Below, piece after piece: positions 1 to 8,648 of a stretch of 64,000 nucleotides of DNA (positions within the stretch are counted from its first letter, which is position 1; the number at the start of each line of letters is the position of its first letter). Both the position numbers and the translations under genes were made by a program. Below the pieces are notes generated by a model. It was not told the DNA's origin, did no database searches, and saw only the letters and a program-made list of their open reading frames with translations. This DNA comes from CAWBRT01 sp963819175 (lineage in GTDB: Bacteria; Acidobacteriota; Terriglobia; Terriglobales; Acidobacteriaceae): positions 1-64,000 of the forward strand of contig CAWFVJ010000019.1 in assembly GCA_963819175.1 (NCBI GenBank), read 5' to 3'.

Positions 1-1020
1 CGGTTCGAGAACTACCCGGTATTGCACCAGCCTTGCGCCGCGGCCCGCGGCAAAGTTGCGCAGCTCGGGCGTGGCGGCAGACAACGGTGTCGGAAACAGA
101 AAAGTCTGGGAGACGCGGACGCAGGCGGTCGCGACGTGCGGAGTCGCCGTCCATTTTGTTCCATCAAAGTTCTGTGAGCGCCGCACCGCGTAAGCGGAAT
201 CTCCGAGGGATGAGGGGCCTTCGAATCTCACGTGCATCACGACGGCGGAGGACTGCTGAATCCGGCCGATTTGCCCAAGCGAGACGTTGTCGCCGAATCC
301 CGTCATCAAATCGTTTTGCTGCGACAGTTGGCTCAGGTATCCGCTCGACAGACGCGGCATGACGAAGAAAATCAGGGTTCCAAGCAACGCAATTCCGGCG
401 GCCTGGGCGATGGTGATGCCCAGCAGTGCGCGGTAGAGCGCCCGGAAATGCGGGCCGGGCGTCATATCGCAAAGTCCCGTGCGGGCGCTGACTGCCGCCG
501 AGCGGCGAATTTCCAGGCAGATGAAGCTGCCGATTGCGACCAGCACAAAGATGGAAAACGCGGTGAGAAAGCCTGTCTCCACCGTCAACATGGCCGCCGC
601 AAGAATCTCCATAAAGGCCAGAATGGCAAGGTAGAGCAGGTCGCGATAGCGCTCGACCGAAAACAGCTTGATGACAAGTCCGAATAACACGAGATGAATC
701 GAGGCGACGACGAATCCACGTGAAACCAGCAGCAGGTCAATGCCGTACGCCAGGAAGCAGAGCAGTCCAAGGTAGGAGGTCCAGCGCTCAGGTATCCTCC
801 AATCCCATCCCTTCAGCAGCGCGGCGCCGCGAAGCAGCAAGCGCGCTCGAAACCAGAACGATGCTGAACAGGTCAAGTTGCCGGTTCCGGCCAGGGCGAA
901 GAAACCCGTGGCCAGCAGCAAAAGCAACGAGAACTGGCAGAGCTGATCGATTTGCCGGAGAAAGGGATTCCACCGCAATAGCTGCTGGTCATCCGCCTTC
1001 GACGACCAATCCCTCGCCAA
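1..1020 (-). CDS. TgpA-like membrane protein (DUF3488 N-terminal region), partial
   Basis: This is the N-terminal membrane half of a TgpA/DUF3488-transglutaminase family protein. It runs off the left edge, so the expected extracytoplasmic transglutaminase domain lies outside the window. The minus-strand frame shows a run of hydrophobic segments (LLLLLATGFFALAGTG, then FVVASIHLVLFGLVIKLFSV, then AFSIFVLVAIGSFICLEIRR). The family-typical stretch FFVMPRLSSGY, GFGDNVSLGQIGRIQQSS and VVMHVRFEG follows. At least two compensating indel pairs are visible, near 876/840 (GTGKLDLFSIV is recovered only by adding a base) and near 200/180 (LRGAALT then NFDGTKW). No in-frame ATG is suitable; TTG at 1020 follows an in-frame stop. 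Family membership is well supported; the exact start is not. Confidence 0.72.
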   Translation of the reverse strand, partial: MARDWSSKADDQQLLRWNPFLRQIDQLCQFSLLLLLATGFFALAGTGNLTCSASFWFRARLLLRGAALLKGWDWRIPERWTSYLGLLCFLAYGIDLLLVSRGFVVASIHLVLFGLVIKLFSVERYRDLLYLAILAFMEILAAAMLTVETGFLTAFSIFVLVAIGSFICLEIRRSAAVSARTGLCDMTPGPHFRALYRALLGITIAQAAGIALLGTLIFFVMPRLSSGYLSQLSQQNDLMTGFGDNVSLGQIGRIQQSSAVVMHVRFEGPSSLGDSAYAVRRSQNFDGTKWTATPHVATACVRVSQTFLFPTPLSAATPELRNFAAGRGARLVQYRVVLEP

Positions 1021-1191
1021 CAGCCGTGATTAGAATTCCGGGACGCCATCAAGAAACATTTTTCGCTATTGCGCGGGAAAATGGAAGCATATCCTGCGGA
1101 CGAGTTCCGTCGTAGTGCCAGTGTCGCGCTGTTCCGCTGAGCCGAGGTACGCCCGGCTGCAAACCTCCGTCGTGGAGATGATAGAATTACC

Positions 1192-1304
1192 CCGGTCGGG
1201 CATCGGTCCCGCGCGACGCAATCCCGCCAACCCCGCCAGGTCCGGAAGGAAGCAACGGTAACGGGCTAGTGCGTGTGCAGCGGGCAGCCGGTGTCCGGCT
1301 TTTT
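1192..1304 (+). ncRNA. ffs: Signal recognition particle RNA, small bacterial type (4.5S)
   Basis: The apical SRP loop consensus is present at about 1237-1260 (CCAGGTCCGGAAGGAAGCA, followed by ACGGTAACGGG). This asymmetric loop binds the Ffh M domain in co-translational membrane targeting. Flanking arms can pair (CATCGG near 1200 with CCGGTG near 1290 allowing one G-U; CCCGC with GCGGG). The closing CCGGCT runs into a T-tract at 1300-1305, so the stem end doubles as the transcription terminator. The ends are estimated from the pairing and the T-run. A possible -10 hexamer TAGAAT lies at 1183-1188, just before the 5' end. Confidence 0.9.
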
Positions 1305-1360
1305 TGCATTCCTCTCGGGTCTGCCGGAGCCGGGGCTGGGGTAGAACGATCGAACCTGCA

Positions 1361-1390
1361 TTGACAACCCCCTGCACCAAACGGTTTAAG
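1361..1390 (+). promoter_or_regulatory. Candidate sigma-70 promoter for fabH
   Basis: A perfect -35 hexamer TTGACA lies at 1361-1366. A weaker -10-like TTTAAG lies at 1385-1390, 18 bp away. It sits in the 190-bp gap between the SRP RNA terminator and the fabH start. This is sequence resemblance only. Confidence 0.4.
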
Positions 1391-1498
1391 TGGTGACATT
1401 GGGGATGTTCGGGCAAGATGCAGCACTCGGCGTGCCACTCTCCCATTTACATCCCATTCGCAATCGTTCACAATTGCATTCGGAGATCAACGTTGAAA

Positions 1499-2493
1499 AT
1501 GTTAAAACGCGCGAAAATCAGCGCCTTGGGTACATACGTCCCTCCGCGAGTGCTCACCAATTTCGATCTCGAAAAGATGATCGACACTACCAACGAGTGG
1601 ATACTGGAGCGCACCGGAATCCACGAGCGGCACATCGTCGACAAGGGAGTTGCCACCAGCGACTTGGCGGTCGGGGCAGTGAAGAACCTGGTGGAGCGCC
1701 ACGGCACCGACCTCGATGAAGTGGAGGCCATTGTCGTCGGCACGGTCACGCCCGACATGATGTATCCCTCAACCGCGTGCCTGGTTCAGCACAAGCTCAA
1801 TCTGGCGCAGGTGTGGGGCTTTGACGTCTCTGCCGGATGCTCGGGGTTTCTGTTTGCGTTGACCGCCGGTGCCAAGCTGATTGAGAGCGGCGCCCATAAG
1901 AAAGTCCTGGTGATCGGCGCCGACACCAATTCCTCGATGACGGACTTTACCGATCGCGCCACCTGCATCATCTTCGGCGATGGCGCCGGCGCAGTCTTGC
2001 TGGAAGCGGCCGAGGATGGCGAAGACCTTGGACTCATCGACTACGTTCATCAGGTTGAAGGCTACGGCGGAGATTATCTTTACATGCCCGGCGGCGGTAG
2101 CCTGCACCCGTCAGCCCATGAAACCGTCGACAAAAAATGCATTATATTCATCAAGATGGACAGCAGGTCTTCAAGTATGCGGTGAAGAAAATGTCGGAGA
2201 TGACTACGCGCCTGCTTGAGCGCAACAACAAGCACGGGGCGGATGTCGATTGCTTCATCTCGCACCAGGCAAACCTGCGCATCATCTGCGCCACCGCCGA
2301 CCGGCTGAAGTTGCCGCGGGAAAAAGTGATCGTGAATATCGACCGCTTCGGCAACACCACCGCCGGAACGATTCCCCTGGCAATGGCGTCCGCGATGGAA
2401 GAAAAGAAGCTCAAGAAGGGCGATCTGTTGATGCTGGCGGCCGTCGGAGCTGGCTTCACCAGCGGCGCCACCCTGCTGCGGTGGGCCTTCTAG
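1499..2493 (+). CDS. fabH: 3-oxoacyl-ACP synthase III (KAS III), one frameshift
   Basis: FabH condenses acetyl-CoA with malonyl-ACP to start type II fatty-acid synthesis in the cytosol. The catalytic triad is visible: Cys in SAGCSGFLFAL, His in ISHQANLRII, and Asn in the NIDRFGNTTAG segment near the C-terminus. The N-terminus MLKRAKISALGTYVPPRVLTN is typical, with GGAG about 11 nt upstream of the ATG at 1499. The reading frame shifts near 2135-2141, inside the homopolymer of GACAAAAAATGC. Adding one A restores VDKK...HYIHQDGQQVFKYAV. The gene is essential in most bacteria, so this is probably a homopolymer error. Total length of about 331 residues is normal for the family. Confidence 0.93.
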
Positions 2494-2549
2494 CGATAGG
2501 CGTAAACAGATGGGCCGTTATTTGAAAGGCGACTGCTCCCTCATCGGGG

Positions 2550-2644
2550 ATGTCATCCTGAGCGAAGCGAAGGATCTATGCATTTTTCCTGCGCCGAAAT
2601 ACATAGATTCTTCGCCTCCGCTGCGCTCCGGCTCAGAATGACAT
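2550..2644. repeat. Family A repeat, copy 1 (complete inverted pair)
   Basis: The left end is TGTCATCCTGAGCGAAGCGA continuing to AGGATCTATG. The right end is the inverse (CATAGATTCTTCGCC ... GGCTCAGAATGACA). The two ends can form a long imperfect hairpin. It lies between fabH and the RAYT unit. The same ends recur at 29432, 31073, 42006, 51459 and 55831. Confidence 0.75.
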
Positions 2645-2690
2645 CTCAAATGAATTCTCGACTTATGAGAGACACTAGGGATTTTCGAAA

Positions 2691-2727
2691 CTACCCACTC
2701 AAGCAAAAGAAACTTGAGTGGGCCACC
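2691..2727. repeat. Family B hairpin B1
   Basis: CTACCCACTCAAG and CTTGAGTGGGCCACC form a stem around a short A-rich loop. The ends carry the family signature: CTACCC on one side and GGGCCACC on the other. Confidence 0.75.
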
Positions 2728-2791
2728 TGCCAATTAATCGAGTGACTATGAAATTCTTTTGGACTTACTTTGGCTCATGGCCAGTTACAGT

Positions 2792-3400
2792 TTACAAGCC
2801 GCTGACGAAGCTGGTCTTTAGGTCGGCGGGTGGCCCAGAGTTGGCGTTGTTCCAACTCTGGGGCGGTTCGTGCACTTCACCGAACTCAAGTTGTCTGGCA
2901 CGAGTTGTCCACTCTGACTCGATTTCCACTCCAACATCGGCTCCATTCCAGTAATGCCGGAAAGCTACTCCAAGCCCATTGTTCGGGCGAAGAGCACAAT
3001 CCCCGTTTTACCGGATTGCGATGAATGTATCGCAGCTTCTCCGAAAACTCATCAAAATCTCTCATGTAGCGATCGTAGTAGCGCGCCTGCCAGAAGGGAG
3101 TGCGTGTTCCCATGCTTTCCGTACGTGCGCCTCGCGCCATCCGTGCCGACGCACTTTTCAGCGATTGCAGTGCGCGTGCAAGCGTGCCTGCTCCGGCTCG
3201 CTGAGCAGAAGATGAACATGCTCGGGCATCAGAACAAACCCGAATACGCGGAGTCCGTAGCGTTTGCGCGTGTTCTCCAGCGCGCGCAGAACGACGGAGC
3301 AGGCCTGCTTGCTCGTCAAGTACTGCATTCTTCGATAGCAGGTGAAGGTGATGAAGTGCGAGTGTCCGGTCTGCTGTAATCGCACAAGACCCGCAGGCAT
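2792..3400 (-). CDS. REP-associated tyrosine transposase (Y1/IS200-like), frameshifted
   Basis: This is a Y1 HUH-type single-strand transposase of the RAYT group, thought to mobilise REP hairpins. Visible features are SHFITFTCYRRMQYL near the N-terminus, the HUH motif in GFVLMPEHVHLLLSEP, then FWQARYYDRYMRD, EKLRYIHRNPVKRGL and WAWSSF. The catalytic Tyr is probably in the ARYYD segment or just before it. The frame breaks near 3150 (between the HUH part and FWQARYYD). It breaks again near 2950, after which GVEIESEWTTRARQLEFGE is recovered. In that last frame the C-terminus reads through the left flanking hairpin to a stop at 2792. Whether the copy is active cannot be told, because the shifts may be sequencing errors. 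Confidence 0.8.
2828..2864. repeat. Family B hairpin B2 (left flank of the RAYT)
   Basis: GGGTGGCCCAGAGTTGG and CCAACTCTGGGGC form a stem with a CGTTGTT-like loop. It is the exact inverse of the hairpin at 3418-3454. Confidence 0.85.
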
Positions 3401-3417
3401 GCGTCTAGGATACTAAA

Positions 3418-3454
3418 GCCCCAGAGTTGGAACAACGCCAACTCTGGGCCACCC
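3418..3454. repeat. Family B hairpin B3 (right flank of the RAYT)
   Basis: GCCCCAGAGTTGG and CCAACTCTGGGCCACCC form a stem. It is a perfect reverse complement of the hairpin at 2828-2864. Confidence 0.85.
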
Positions 3455-3586
3455 GCCCGCCAAAGGAATTTATGCTCTCATGAATTTTCATTGTTTCCTA
3501 TCGACATCGTAGAAGCATTCCGTTCATCGCCGTATCGTGCCATTACGCTAACCATGACAGATGGCGTAGCGGCTGCCTCGATGGCC

Positions 3587-3634
3587 GGGTGCCCCACCCT
3601 TTCGCCTGACTTTGGCGAAGGGTGGGGCAGTCCC
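3587..3634. repeat. Family B hairpin B4, directly downstream of fumC
   Basis: GGGTGCCCCACCCTTTCGCC pairs with GGCGAAGGGTGGGGCA. It starts 8 bp after the fumC stop codon on the minus strand, so it could act as a 3' stem for that transcript. Confidence 0.8.
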
Positions 3635-3641
3635 GATTGAT

Positions 3642-5042
3642 CTACGGATGGGTCATGGCCTCGGGCTTGACCACGGCGTCGAACTCTTCGGCGGTCAGGA
3701 AGCCCAGTTTCACAGCGGTTTCGCGCAGGCTGCTGTGGTTGACGTGCGCCTCGTGGGCGATCTTTGCCGCCTTGTCGTAGCCGATCTTCGGGGTCAGGGC
3801 AGTCACCAGCATCAGCGAATTCTTGACGTAGTAGTCAATCCGCTCGCGGTCCAGTTCAATGCCCTTGATCATGTACTCGACGTAGCCGTGACACGCATCG
3901 TGCAGCAGGGTTACCGAGTGCAGGAAGTTGTAAATCATCACCGGCTTGAAGACGTTCAGCTCGAAGTTGCCCTGCGAACCGGCAAAGCCGACCGCCGCGG
4001 TTGCCCCGTGGACCTGCACGGCAACCATCGTCATGGCCTCGCATTGCGTAGGATTGACCTTGCCGGGCATGATCGAGGAGCCGGGCTCGTTCTCCGGGAT
4101 GATCAGTTCGCCGAGTCCGCAGCGCGGTCCGGAAGCCAGCCAGCGGATGTCGTTCGAGATCTTCATAAACGAGCACGCCAGCGTTTGCAGCGCTCCCTGG
4201 GCAAAGACAATCTCGTCGTGTGACGAAAGGGAAGCGAACTTGTTGGGATGCGACATAAACGGCAACCCGGTGAGTTCGGCAATTTTCTTTGCCGCGCGTT
4301 CGGCAAATTCCGGATGCGCATTCAGCCCGGTGCCCACCGCGGTTCCGCCGATGGCGAGATCGTAAAGACCCTTGGTGGTCATCTTGATCCGCTCGATGTC
4401 GCGCTCCAGCAGGCTTGCCCAGCCGGAGAACTCCTGCCCCACAGTAAGCGGGGTCGCGTCTTGCAGATGCGTGCGACCAATCTTTACAACATCCTTAAAT
4501 TTCTTTGCTTTGACATCAATTGCATCATGCACTTCTTTAACTGCGGGAACAAGCCGGTTCATGGCCTCCGCCGCCGCAATGTGCATGGCCGCCGGGAAGG
4601 TGTCGTTGGACGATTGCGACATGTTCACATGGTCGTTGGGGTGAATCGGGTTCTTTGAGCCGAGGGTTCCGCCCGCAATTTCGATGGCGCGATTGGAGAT
4701 GACCTCGTTCACGTTCATGTTGGTCTGGGTGCCGCTGCCAGTCTGCCAGATGCGGAGCGGGAACTGGTCGTTCAATTTGCCCGCGATGACTTCATCCGCC
4801 GCCTGGACGATTAATTTTGCCTTGTCGGCGGGCAGCTTCCCCAAATCCTGGTTCACCAGGGCTGCCGCCTTCTTAAGAATGCCGAAGGCGCGGATTAACT
4901 CCGGCGGCATGGTGTCGCGCCCGATGTTGAAATGAAGCAGTGAACGCTGTGTCTGCGCTCCCCAGTAAACGTTTGCCGGAACCTCGATTTTGCCCATGCT
5001 GTCGGATTCGACGCGCGTCGCATTTTGCGTACCTGTTGCCAT
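3642..5042 (-). CDS. fumC: Class II fumarate hydratase
   Basis: FumC hydrates fumarate to L-malate in the TCA cycle as a cytosolic homotetramer. The 466-residue reading frame is intact and of normal length. It carries the superfamily signature GSSIMPGKVNPTQCEA. Other typical segments are VYWGAQTQRS near the N-terminus, GSGTQTNMNVNEV, and GRTHLQDATPLTVGQE with its substrate-site TH. The ATG start gives MATGTQNATRVESDSMG; the later Met before GKIEVPANVYWG is an alternative. It appears monocistronic: the 3' side meets a hairpin, and the gene upstream is divergent. Confidence 0.96.
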   Translation of the reverse strand: MATGTQNATRVESDSMGKIEVPANVYWGAQTQRSLLHFNIGRDTMPPELIRAFGILKKAAALVNQDLGKLPADKAKLIVQAADEVIAGKLNDQFPLRIWQTGSGTQTNMNVNEVISNRAIEIAGGTLGSKNPIHPNDHVNMSQSSNDTFPAAMHIAAAEAMNRLVPAVKEVHDAIDVKAKKFKDVVKIGRTHLQDATPLTVGQEFSGWASLLERDIERIKMTTKGLYDLAIGGTAVGTGLNAHPEFAERAAKKIAELTGLPFMSHPNKFASLSSHDEIVFAQGALQTLACSFMKISNDIRWLASGPRCGLGELIIPENEPGSSIMPGKVNPTQCEAMTMVAVQVHGATAAVGFAGSQGNFELNVFKPVMIYNFLHSVTLLHDACHGYVEYMIKGIELDRERIDYYVKNSLMLVTALTPKIGYDKAAKIAHEAHVNHSSLRETAVKLGFLTAEEFDAVVKPEAMTHP

Positions 5043-5218
5043 GGAAAACCCCTCTTTCCCCGCTATGATAGCTGCTCAAGCACATACCGATATAAATGGG
5101 CGGGAACCGCCGGGAATTATACCCCAGCTAGGCTTGCCGGGTCATGGCGGCCGTCTTCTCGACGAACGCGCAAAAGTTCAGCGGCGGCGTGGGCGAGATG
5201 TTTTGTAAGATATGAGTT

Positions 5219-6217
5219 ATGGAAATGCCAGCAAGCTTTGATGTTGTGGTGATCGGTGCCGGTCCAACCGGCTTGGCGTGCGCCATTGATGCCAAGCGTG
5301 CCGGCTTTCGCGTGTGCAACATCGATAAGGGCTGTATCGTCAACTCGCTGTACAACTATCCGACGAACATGGTCTTCTTTACCACGCCGGAGCTGCTGGA
5401 GATTGGGGATGTTCCGTTTCCCAGCGCCAATCAGAAGCCGACCCGGTTGGAGGCCCTGGAGTATTACCGCAAGGTCGCGGACTACTACGGACTTGAGGTG
5501 CGTCAGTACGAGACAGTGTTGAGTGTGGAAGGAAGAGACCGCAATTTCGAGCTGCGGACCACTGATTTTCTGGGACGCCAGCGCAGCTACCGCGCCTGCA
5601 AACTGGTTCTGGCCACCGGCTACTACGACCGCCCTAACTACCTCAACGTTCCCGGTGAAGATCTGCCGAAGGTGGCGCACTACTATCGCGAGCCTCACCC
5701 TTACTACAACTCCGACGTGGTAATCGTCGGCGCCAAGAATTCGTCTGCCATCGCTGCCCTGGAGGTTTGGCGTCACGGCGGTCGCGTCACCTTGGTTCAC
5801 CGCGGGCCTGGCATGCACGCTCACGTCAAGTACTGGATCAAGCCGGACATTGAAAACAGGATTAAGAATGGCGAGATCAAGGCTTACTTCAACTCCACGG
5901 TCAAAGAGATCACGGCCGATTCGGTGGTAATTGACACTCCAGAGGGCGAGCGGAGCCTGCCAAACGACTTCGTGCTGGCCCTGACGGGTTATCATCCGGA
6001 CTTCGAATTCATGAAGGCGCTGGGCATTCGCAGCGGCGAGGACGACTGCCCGACGGTGAACAGCGAAACCCTGGAGAGCAATGTGCCCGGAATCTACCTG
6101 GCTGGCGTCATCATCGCCGGCAGGAGAACGAACGAAATCTTCATCGAAAATGGACGCTTCCACGGCGGTCAGATCGCCCGCGACCTGGTGCGGAAGTTGC
6201 AACGTCGCGAACCATAG
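5219..6217 (+). CDS. ypdA: YpdA/Bdr-like FAD- and NAD(P)H-dependent oxidoreductase
   Basis: This protein belongs to the YpdA family, whose studied Firmicute members reduce bacillithiol disulfide (Bdr). An FAD-binding Rossmann motif VVVIGAGPTGLACAID lies at the N-terminus. A second dinucleotide motif VVIVGAKNSSAIAALEVWR lies near residue 165, and ALTGYHPD plus GIYLAGV near the C-terminus. YpdA proteins lack the CxxC of thioredoxin reductase, and none is seen here. The 332-residue frame is intact. The start at 5219 (MEMP) or 5225 is not fixed by a strong ribosome site. It is divergent from fumC. A bacillithiol role is inferred from the family; no bsh genes are in the window. Confidence 0.85.
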   Translation: MEMPASFDVVVIGAGPTGLACAIDAKRAGFRVCNIDKGCIVNSLYNYPTNMVFFTTPELLEIGDVPFPSANQKPTRLEALEYYRKVADYYGLEVRQYETVLSVEGRDRNFELRTTDFLGRQRSYRACKLVLATGYYDRPNYLNVPGEDLPKVAHYYREPHPYYNSDVVIVGAKNSSAIAALEVWRHGGRVTLVHRGPGMHAHVKYWIKPDIENRIKNGEIKAYFNSTVKEITADSVVIDTPEGERSLPNDFVLALTGYHPDFEFMKALGIRSGEDDCPTVNSETLESNVPGIYLAGVIIAGRRTNEIFIENGRFHGGQIARDLVRKLQRREP

Positions 6218-6247
6218 GACGACAAGGCCCGCTAGCTACAAGTGGGT

Positions 6248-6284
6248 GGTGGCCCACATTTGCCGCAGTTGGCTAATGTGGGGT
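6248..6284. repeat. Family B hairpin B5
   Basis: GGTGGCCCACATT pairs with AATGTGGGGTC around TGCCGCAGTTGGCT. It carries the same constant ends as the other family B copies. Confidence 0.7.
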
Positions 6285-6327
6285 CTGGCAGACTTCCCGT
6301 ACTAGCGAGATGCGGCAATGAACTGAG

Positions 6328-6366
6328 ATCCCACATTAAGGGCTGAAGCCCTAAATGTGGGCCACC
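6328..6366. repeat. Family B hairpin B6
   Basis: ATCCCACATTAAGGGCT pairs with AGCCCTAAATGTGGGCCACC. It is 43 bp from B5 and shares the CCCACATT arm, so the two may form a pair. Confidence 0.7.
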
Positions 6367-6382
6367 TGGGGGAGCTGGTTGC

Positions 6383-6598
6383 CTAAAACGATCTGCCAAG
6401 AATCTGCTGAGCTCGTTCGCGATCATGTGGGAAAAGGTCGGGAGGAACCGTAATTCCCGCCTTATTGACCTGGTATCTGGCGCACAGCATTTTGTCGCCG
6501 AAGCAATAGATTTTCTTCGCCAGGTTGGCGCTATTAGGCATGTTAGCCATTTTGTCGGTAAAAAAGGGACACGTCTGAAGTTTTTCGCAGTCAGCCAT
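6383..6598 (-). CDS. Small conserved four-Cys protein, function unknown
   Basis: A 71-residue protein starting MADCEKLQTCPFF, with DKMANMP, then KKIYCFGDKMLCARY and a C-terminal PPDLFPHDRERAQQIL. Four cysteines (CxxxxxC and CxxxxxxC spacing) suggest a metal or disulfide knuckle. From memory, similar short proteins with a C-F-F-DKMANMP core occur in many soil and deltaproteobacterial genomes, often near signalling genes; that is recollection, not a search. The internal ATG at 6598 is preferred because GAGAGGG lies about 6 nt upstream; an in-frame ATG at 6622 would add eight residues. Hairpins B5 and B6 lie just downstream. Confidence 0.7.
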   Translation of the reverse strand: MADCEKLQTCPFFTDKMANMPNSANLAKKIYCFGDKMLCARYQVNKAGITVPPDLFPHDRERAQQILGRSF

Positions 6599-6890
6599 TA
6601 CACCCTCTCGTCCTCGCCCCAATCGGATTGTAGTCTAGATTTGCTTGGCCAGAACCATACCACTTTCGGCCCGGAGCATGGCTAGTAACCAGATGACCCT
6701 TGAAGCCTCTGCTGGTGGCCCAGATCTCCATCTGATTGTGCGGAGCCGTCATGGGATGTGGGCCAGCGATGCATCTTTAAGTCTTGCAAAACAGCCTCAC
6801 GAGCAGTACAATTCGAACGTTTCAGAGCTGAATATGGAGATTTCATGTTCTCCACCGTGAAGAAGATGACAAGACAATGGATGCTTCTAT

Positions 6891-7364
6891 ATGCAGGAGT
6901 TCGCGCTTTGCCTGATATTCTGCGCAACTTCCGCGCTGGCCGGCGAATGCTTGTCGGACTGCATGCATGCCCACAACTGCTGGCGCTACGGTGGCGCGAG
7001 CCAAATATACTGCTCGGGCATACTCTCCCTCTGCCAGGAGCAGTGCCGGCAAGGCAGCCAAGAAACGGCCTACGGCGCGATTGCCTATAGCGCAAAGGAT
7101 AAAGGTTGTGGCTGGTCGTATGGCTGGAATAACCGGAGTAAAGCTGAGCAGGTCGCCTTGGATAACTGTTCCAAACACGGCTCGCAATGCAAGGTGATAG
7201 TTTGGTATCGCGACAGCTGCGGTGCTGTAGTAGCAGATGGCGACATAGTCACCTGGGGACAAGCTTCAGCAAAACGCCCGGCCTCGCAAAGCGCTCTAGA
7301 TAAATGCATTAAAGCCGGCGGCAAGAAATGCGCTGTTGAAACCGCGCAGTGTTCGCGAAACTAG
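6891..7364 (+). CDS. Secreted DUF4189-like Cys-rich protein
   Basis: A small exported protein. The N-terminus EFALCLIFCATSALAGE looks like a signal-peptide core with an AxA cleavage site. Next comes a Cys-rich stretch (ECLSDCMHAHNCWRY, CSGILSLCQEQC). It is followed by a DUF4189-type module with YGAIAYSAKDKGCGWSYGW, then NRSKAEQVALDNC and CKVIVWYRDSCGAV. The in-frame ATG at 6891 lacks a charged n-region. A VKKMTRQWMLLYAG stretch lies in another frame just upstream (6857-6895), so one indel may hide the true start near 6857. Role unknown. Confidence 0.65.
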   Translation: MQEFALCLIFCATSALAGECLSDCMHAHNCWRYGGASQIYCSGILSLCQEQCRQGSQETAYGAIAYSAKDKGCGWSYGWNNRSKAEQVALDNCSKHGSQCKVIVWYRDSCGAVVADGDIVTWGQASAKRPASQSALDKCIKAGGKKCAVETAQCSRN

Positions 7365-7466
7365 ACACTGTGCGTCGCAGCTGGCATCTCAAACGGTCTC
7401 GACACAAGCCAGCCCCGCCCGGATGATTTCTGCGGGCGCGTTTCCGCCTCGTGGTAAAACAGTGCT

Positions 7467-8647
7467 ATGAAGCGCGCTGCTTCCTCGAAACGACAGAACC
7501 CAGCCGCCGCTGTCAGCAAAGCATCGGCAAGCCGTGCTCCGCGAGGAAAGCCCTTGGCAGGGCAAGAGGCGATCATCACGGCCACGGCGCCCTGCCGCGT
7601 GGACCTGGCCGGAGGCACGGTCGATATCTGGCCGCTGTATCTTTTTCATCCCGGCGCGGTCACCGTCAATGTCGCGGTCGACATTCAGACCCGTTGCCGG
7701 ATCGTGCCCTCTGGCTTCGCCGGAAATTCGTCTTTCAGTCAATCGATACCGGGCTGGAGGATCGCTTTCCCGGCTTCGAGGCGCTGCACGAGGCTGCGCG
7801 TTCAGGCATGCGCTTGCCGCTCACCTCTTGCGTTTTTTTTGTCTGCAGGACGCGTGTCCGCGGGGCGGGCTTTCGCTGGAAACCCGGTCGGACGCTCCCG
7901 CCGGTGCTGGCATCTCCGGTTCTTCGGCGCTGATGATTGCCACCACGGCGGCGTTGGCCCGATACACAGGCCGCACGCTTACGCTCGAACAAATCCGTGA
8001 GATTGCGCAGAACGTGGAAGCGCAACTCATAAGGGTTCCCACCGGATGCCAGGATTACTATCCGGCGCTATACGGCGGAGTGAGCGCGATTCATCTCGAT
8101 CCCGACGGGCTCCATCGCGAGGCGATCGCGGTTTCGGCGGCGGAACTGGAGGCGCGCGCCGTGCTGGTTTACACCGGCGTGCCGCGCCAGTCGGGGATCA
8201 ATAACTGGGAGGTCTTCAAGGCGCATATCGACGGCAACCGGCGGGTGCGGCGCAACTTCCAGAAGATTGTGGAAATCGCACAAGGCATGGCCGCGGCTCT
8301 TGCGGGCAGAGGCTTGGGAGGACGTCGAACGGCTGCTCCGCGAGGAGTGGAAGTTGCGCAAGACAAATGCTCCCGGTATCTCGACTCCGTTTATCGATCG
8401 GCTGATTCGGATCGCCCGGCGTAACGGTGGCCGCGCTGCCAAAGTCTGTGGAGCCGGCGGCGGCGGATGCGTATTTTTTCTCGTCGAAGCGGGAGCGCGG
8501 GAGCGTGTTTCGCGAGCGCTTGCGGAAGCCGGCGGGACGGTTCTTCCTTTTCGAGTGGCGACCAAGGGGCTGGAAGTATGCGCCGAAACCGCGCTGGCGG
8601 GACCCCCGGCGAGCCCCACTGGCTGGGGTGATCGGGCAGACAGGTGA
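7467..8647 (+). CDS. GHMP-family small-molecule kinase, several frameshifts
   Basis: This protein belongs to the GHMP kinase superfamily (galactokinase, homoserine, mevalonate and phosphomevalonate kinases, HddA-type heptose kinases). An N-terminal ATAPCRVDLAGGTVDIWP leads to the ATP-binding loop PAGAGISGSSALMIATTAAL. Then come PTGCQDYYPALYGGVSAIHL and the C-terminal motif KVCGAGGGGCVFFL. The substrate cannot be assigned; the start resembles sugar-kinase-like GHMP members. The frame changes at about 7735, 7800-7870 (twice) and 8290-8340, so about four indels split a normal-length protein of roughly 390 residues. The stop is 1 bp before the next ATG, which suggests co-transcription with the CPBP gene. 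Confidence 0.8.
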
Positions 8648-8648
8648 C

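Larger units (their letters stand above)
2828..3454 (-). mobile_element. RAYT unit: Y1 transposase gene flanked by a perfect 37-bp inverted repeat
   Basis: A REP-associated tyrosine transposase gene (minus strand) lies between two hairpins, 2828-2864 and 3418-3454. The second hairpin is the exact reverse complement of the first over 37 bp, and each is itself a stem-loop. This is the arrangement expected when a RAYT is bracketed by its own REP pair. No target-site duplication was identified. Confidence 0.7.

Noticed and set aside
5117..6202. Minus-strand 361-residue frame opposite the YpdA-like gene
   Set aside because: The plus-strand protein has both dinucleotide-binding motifs; the minus frame has none.
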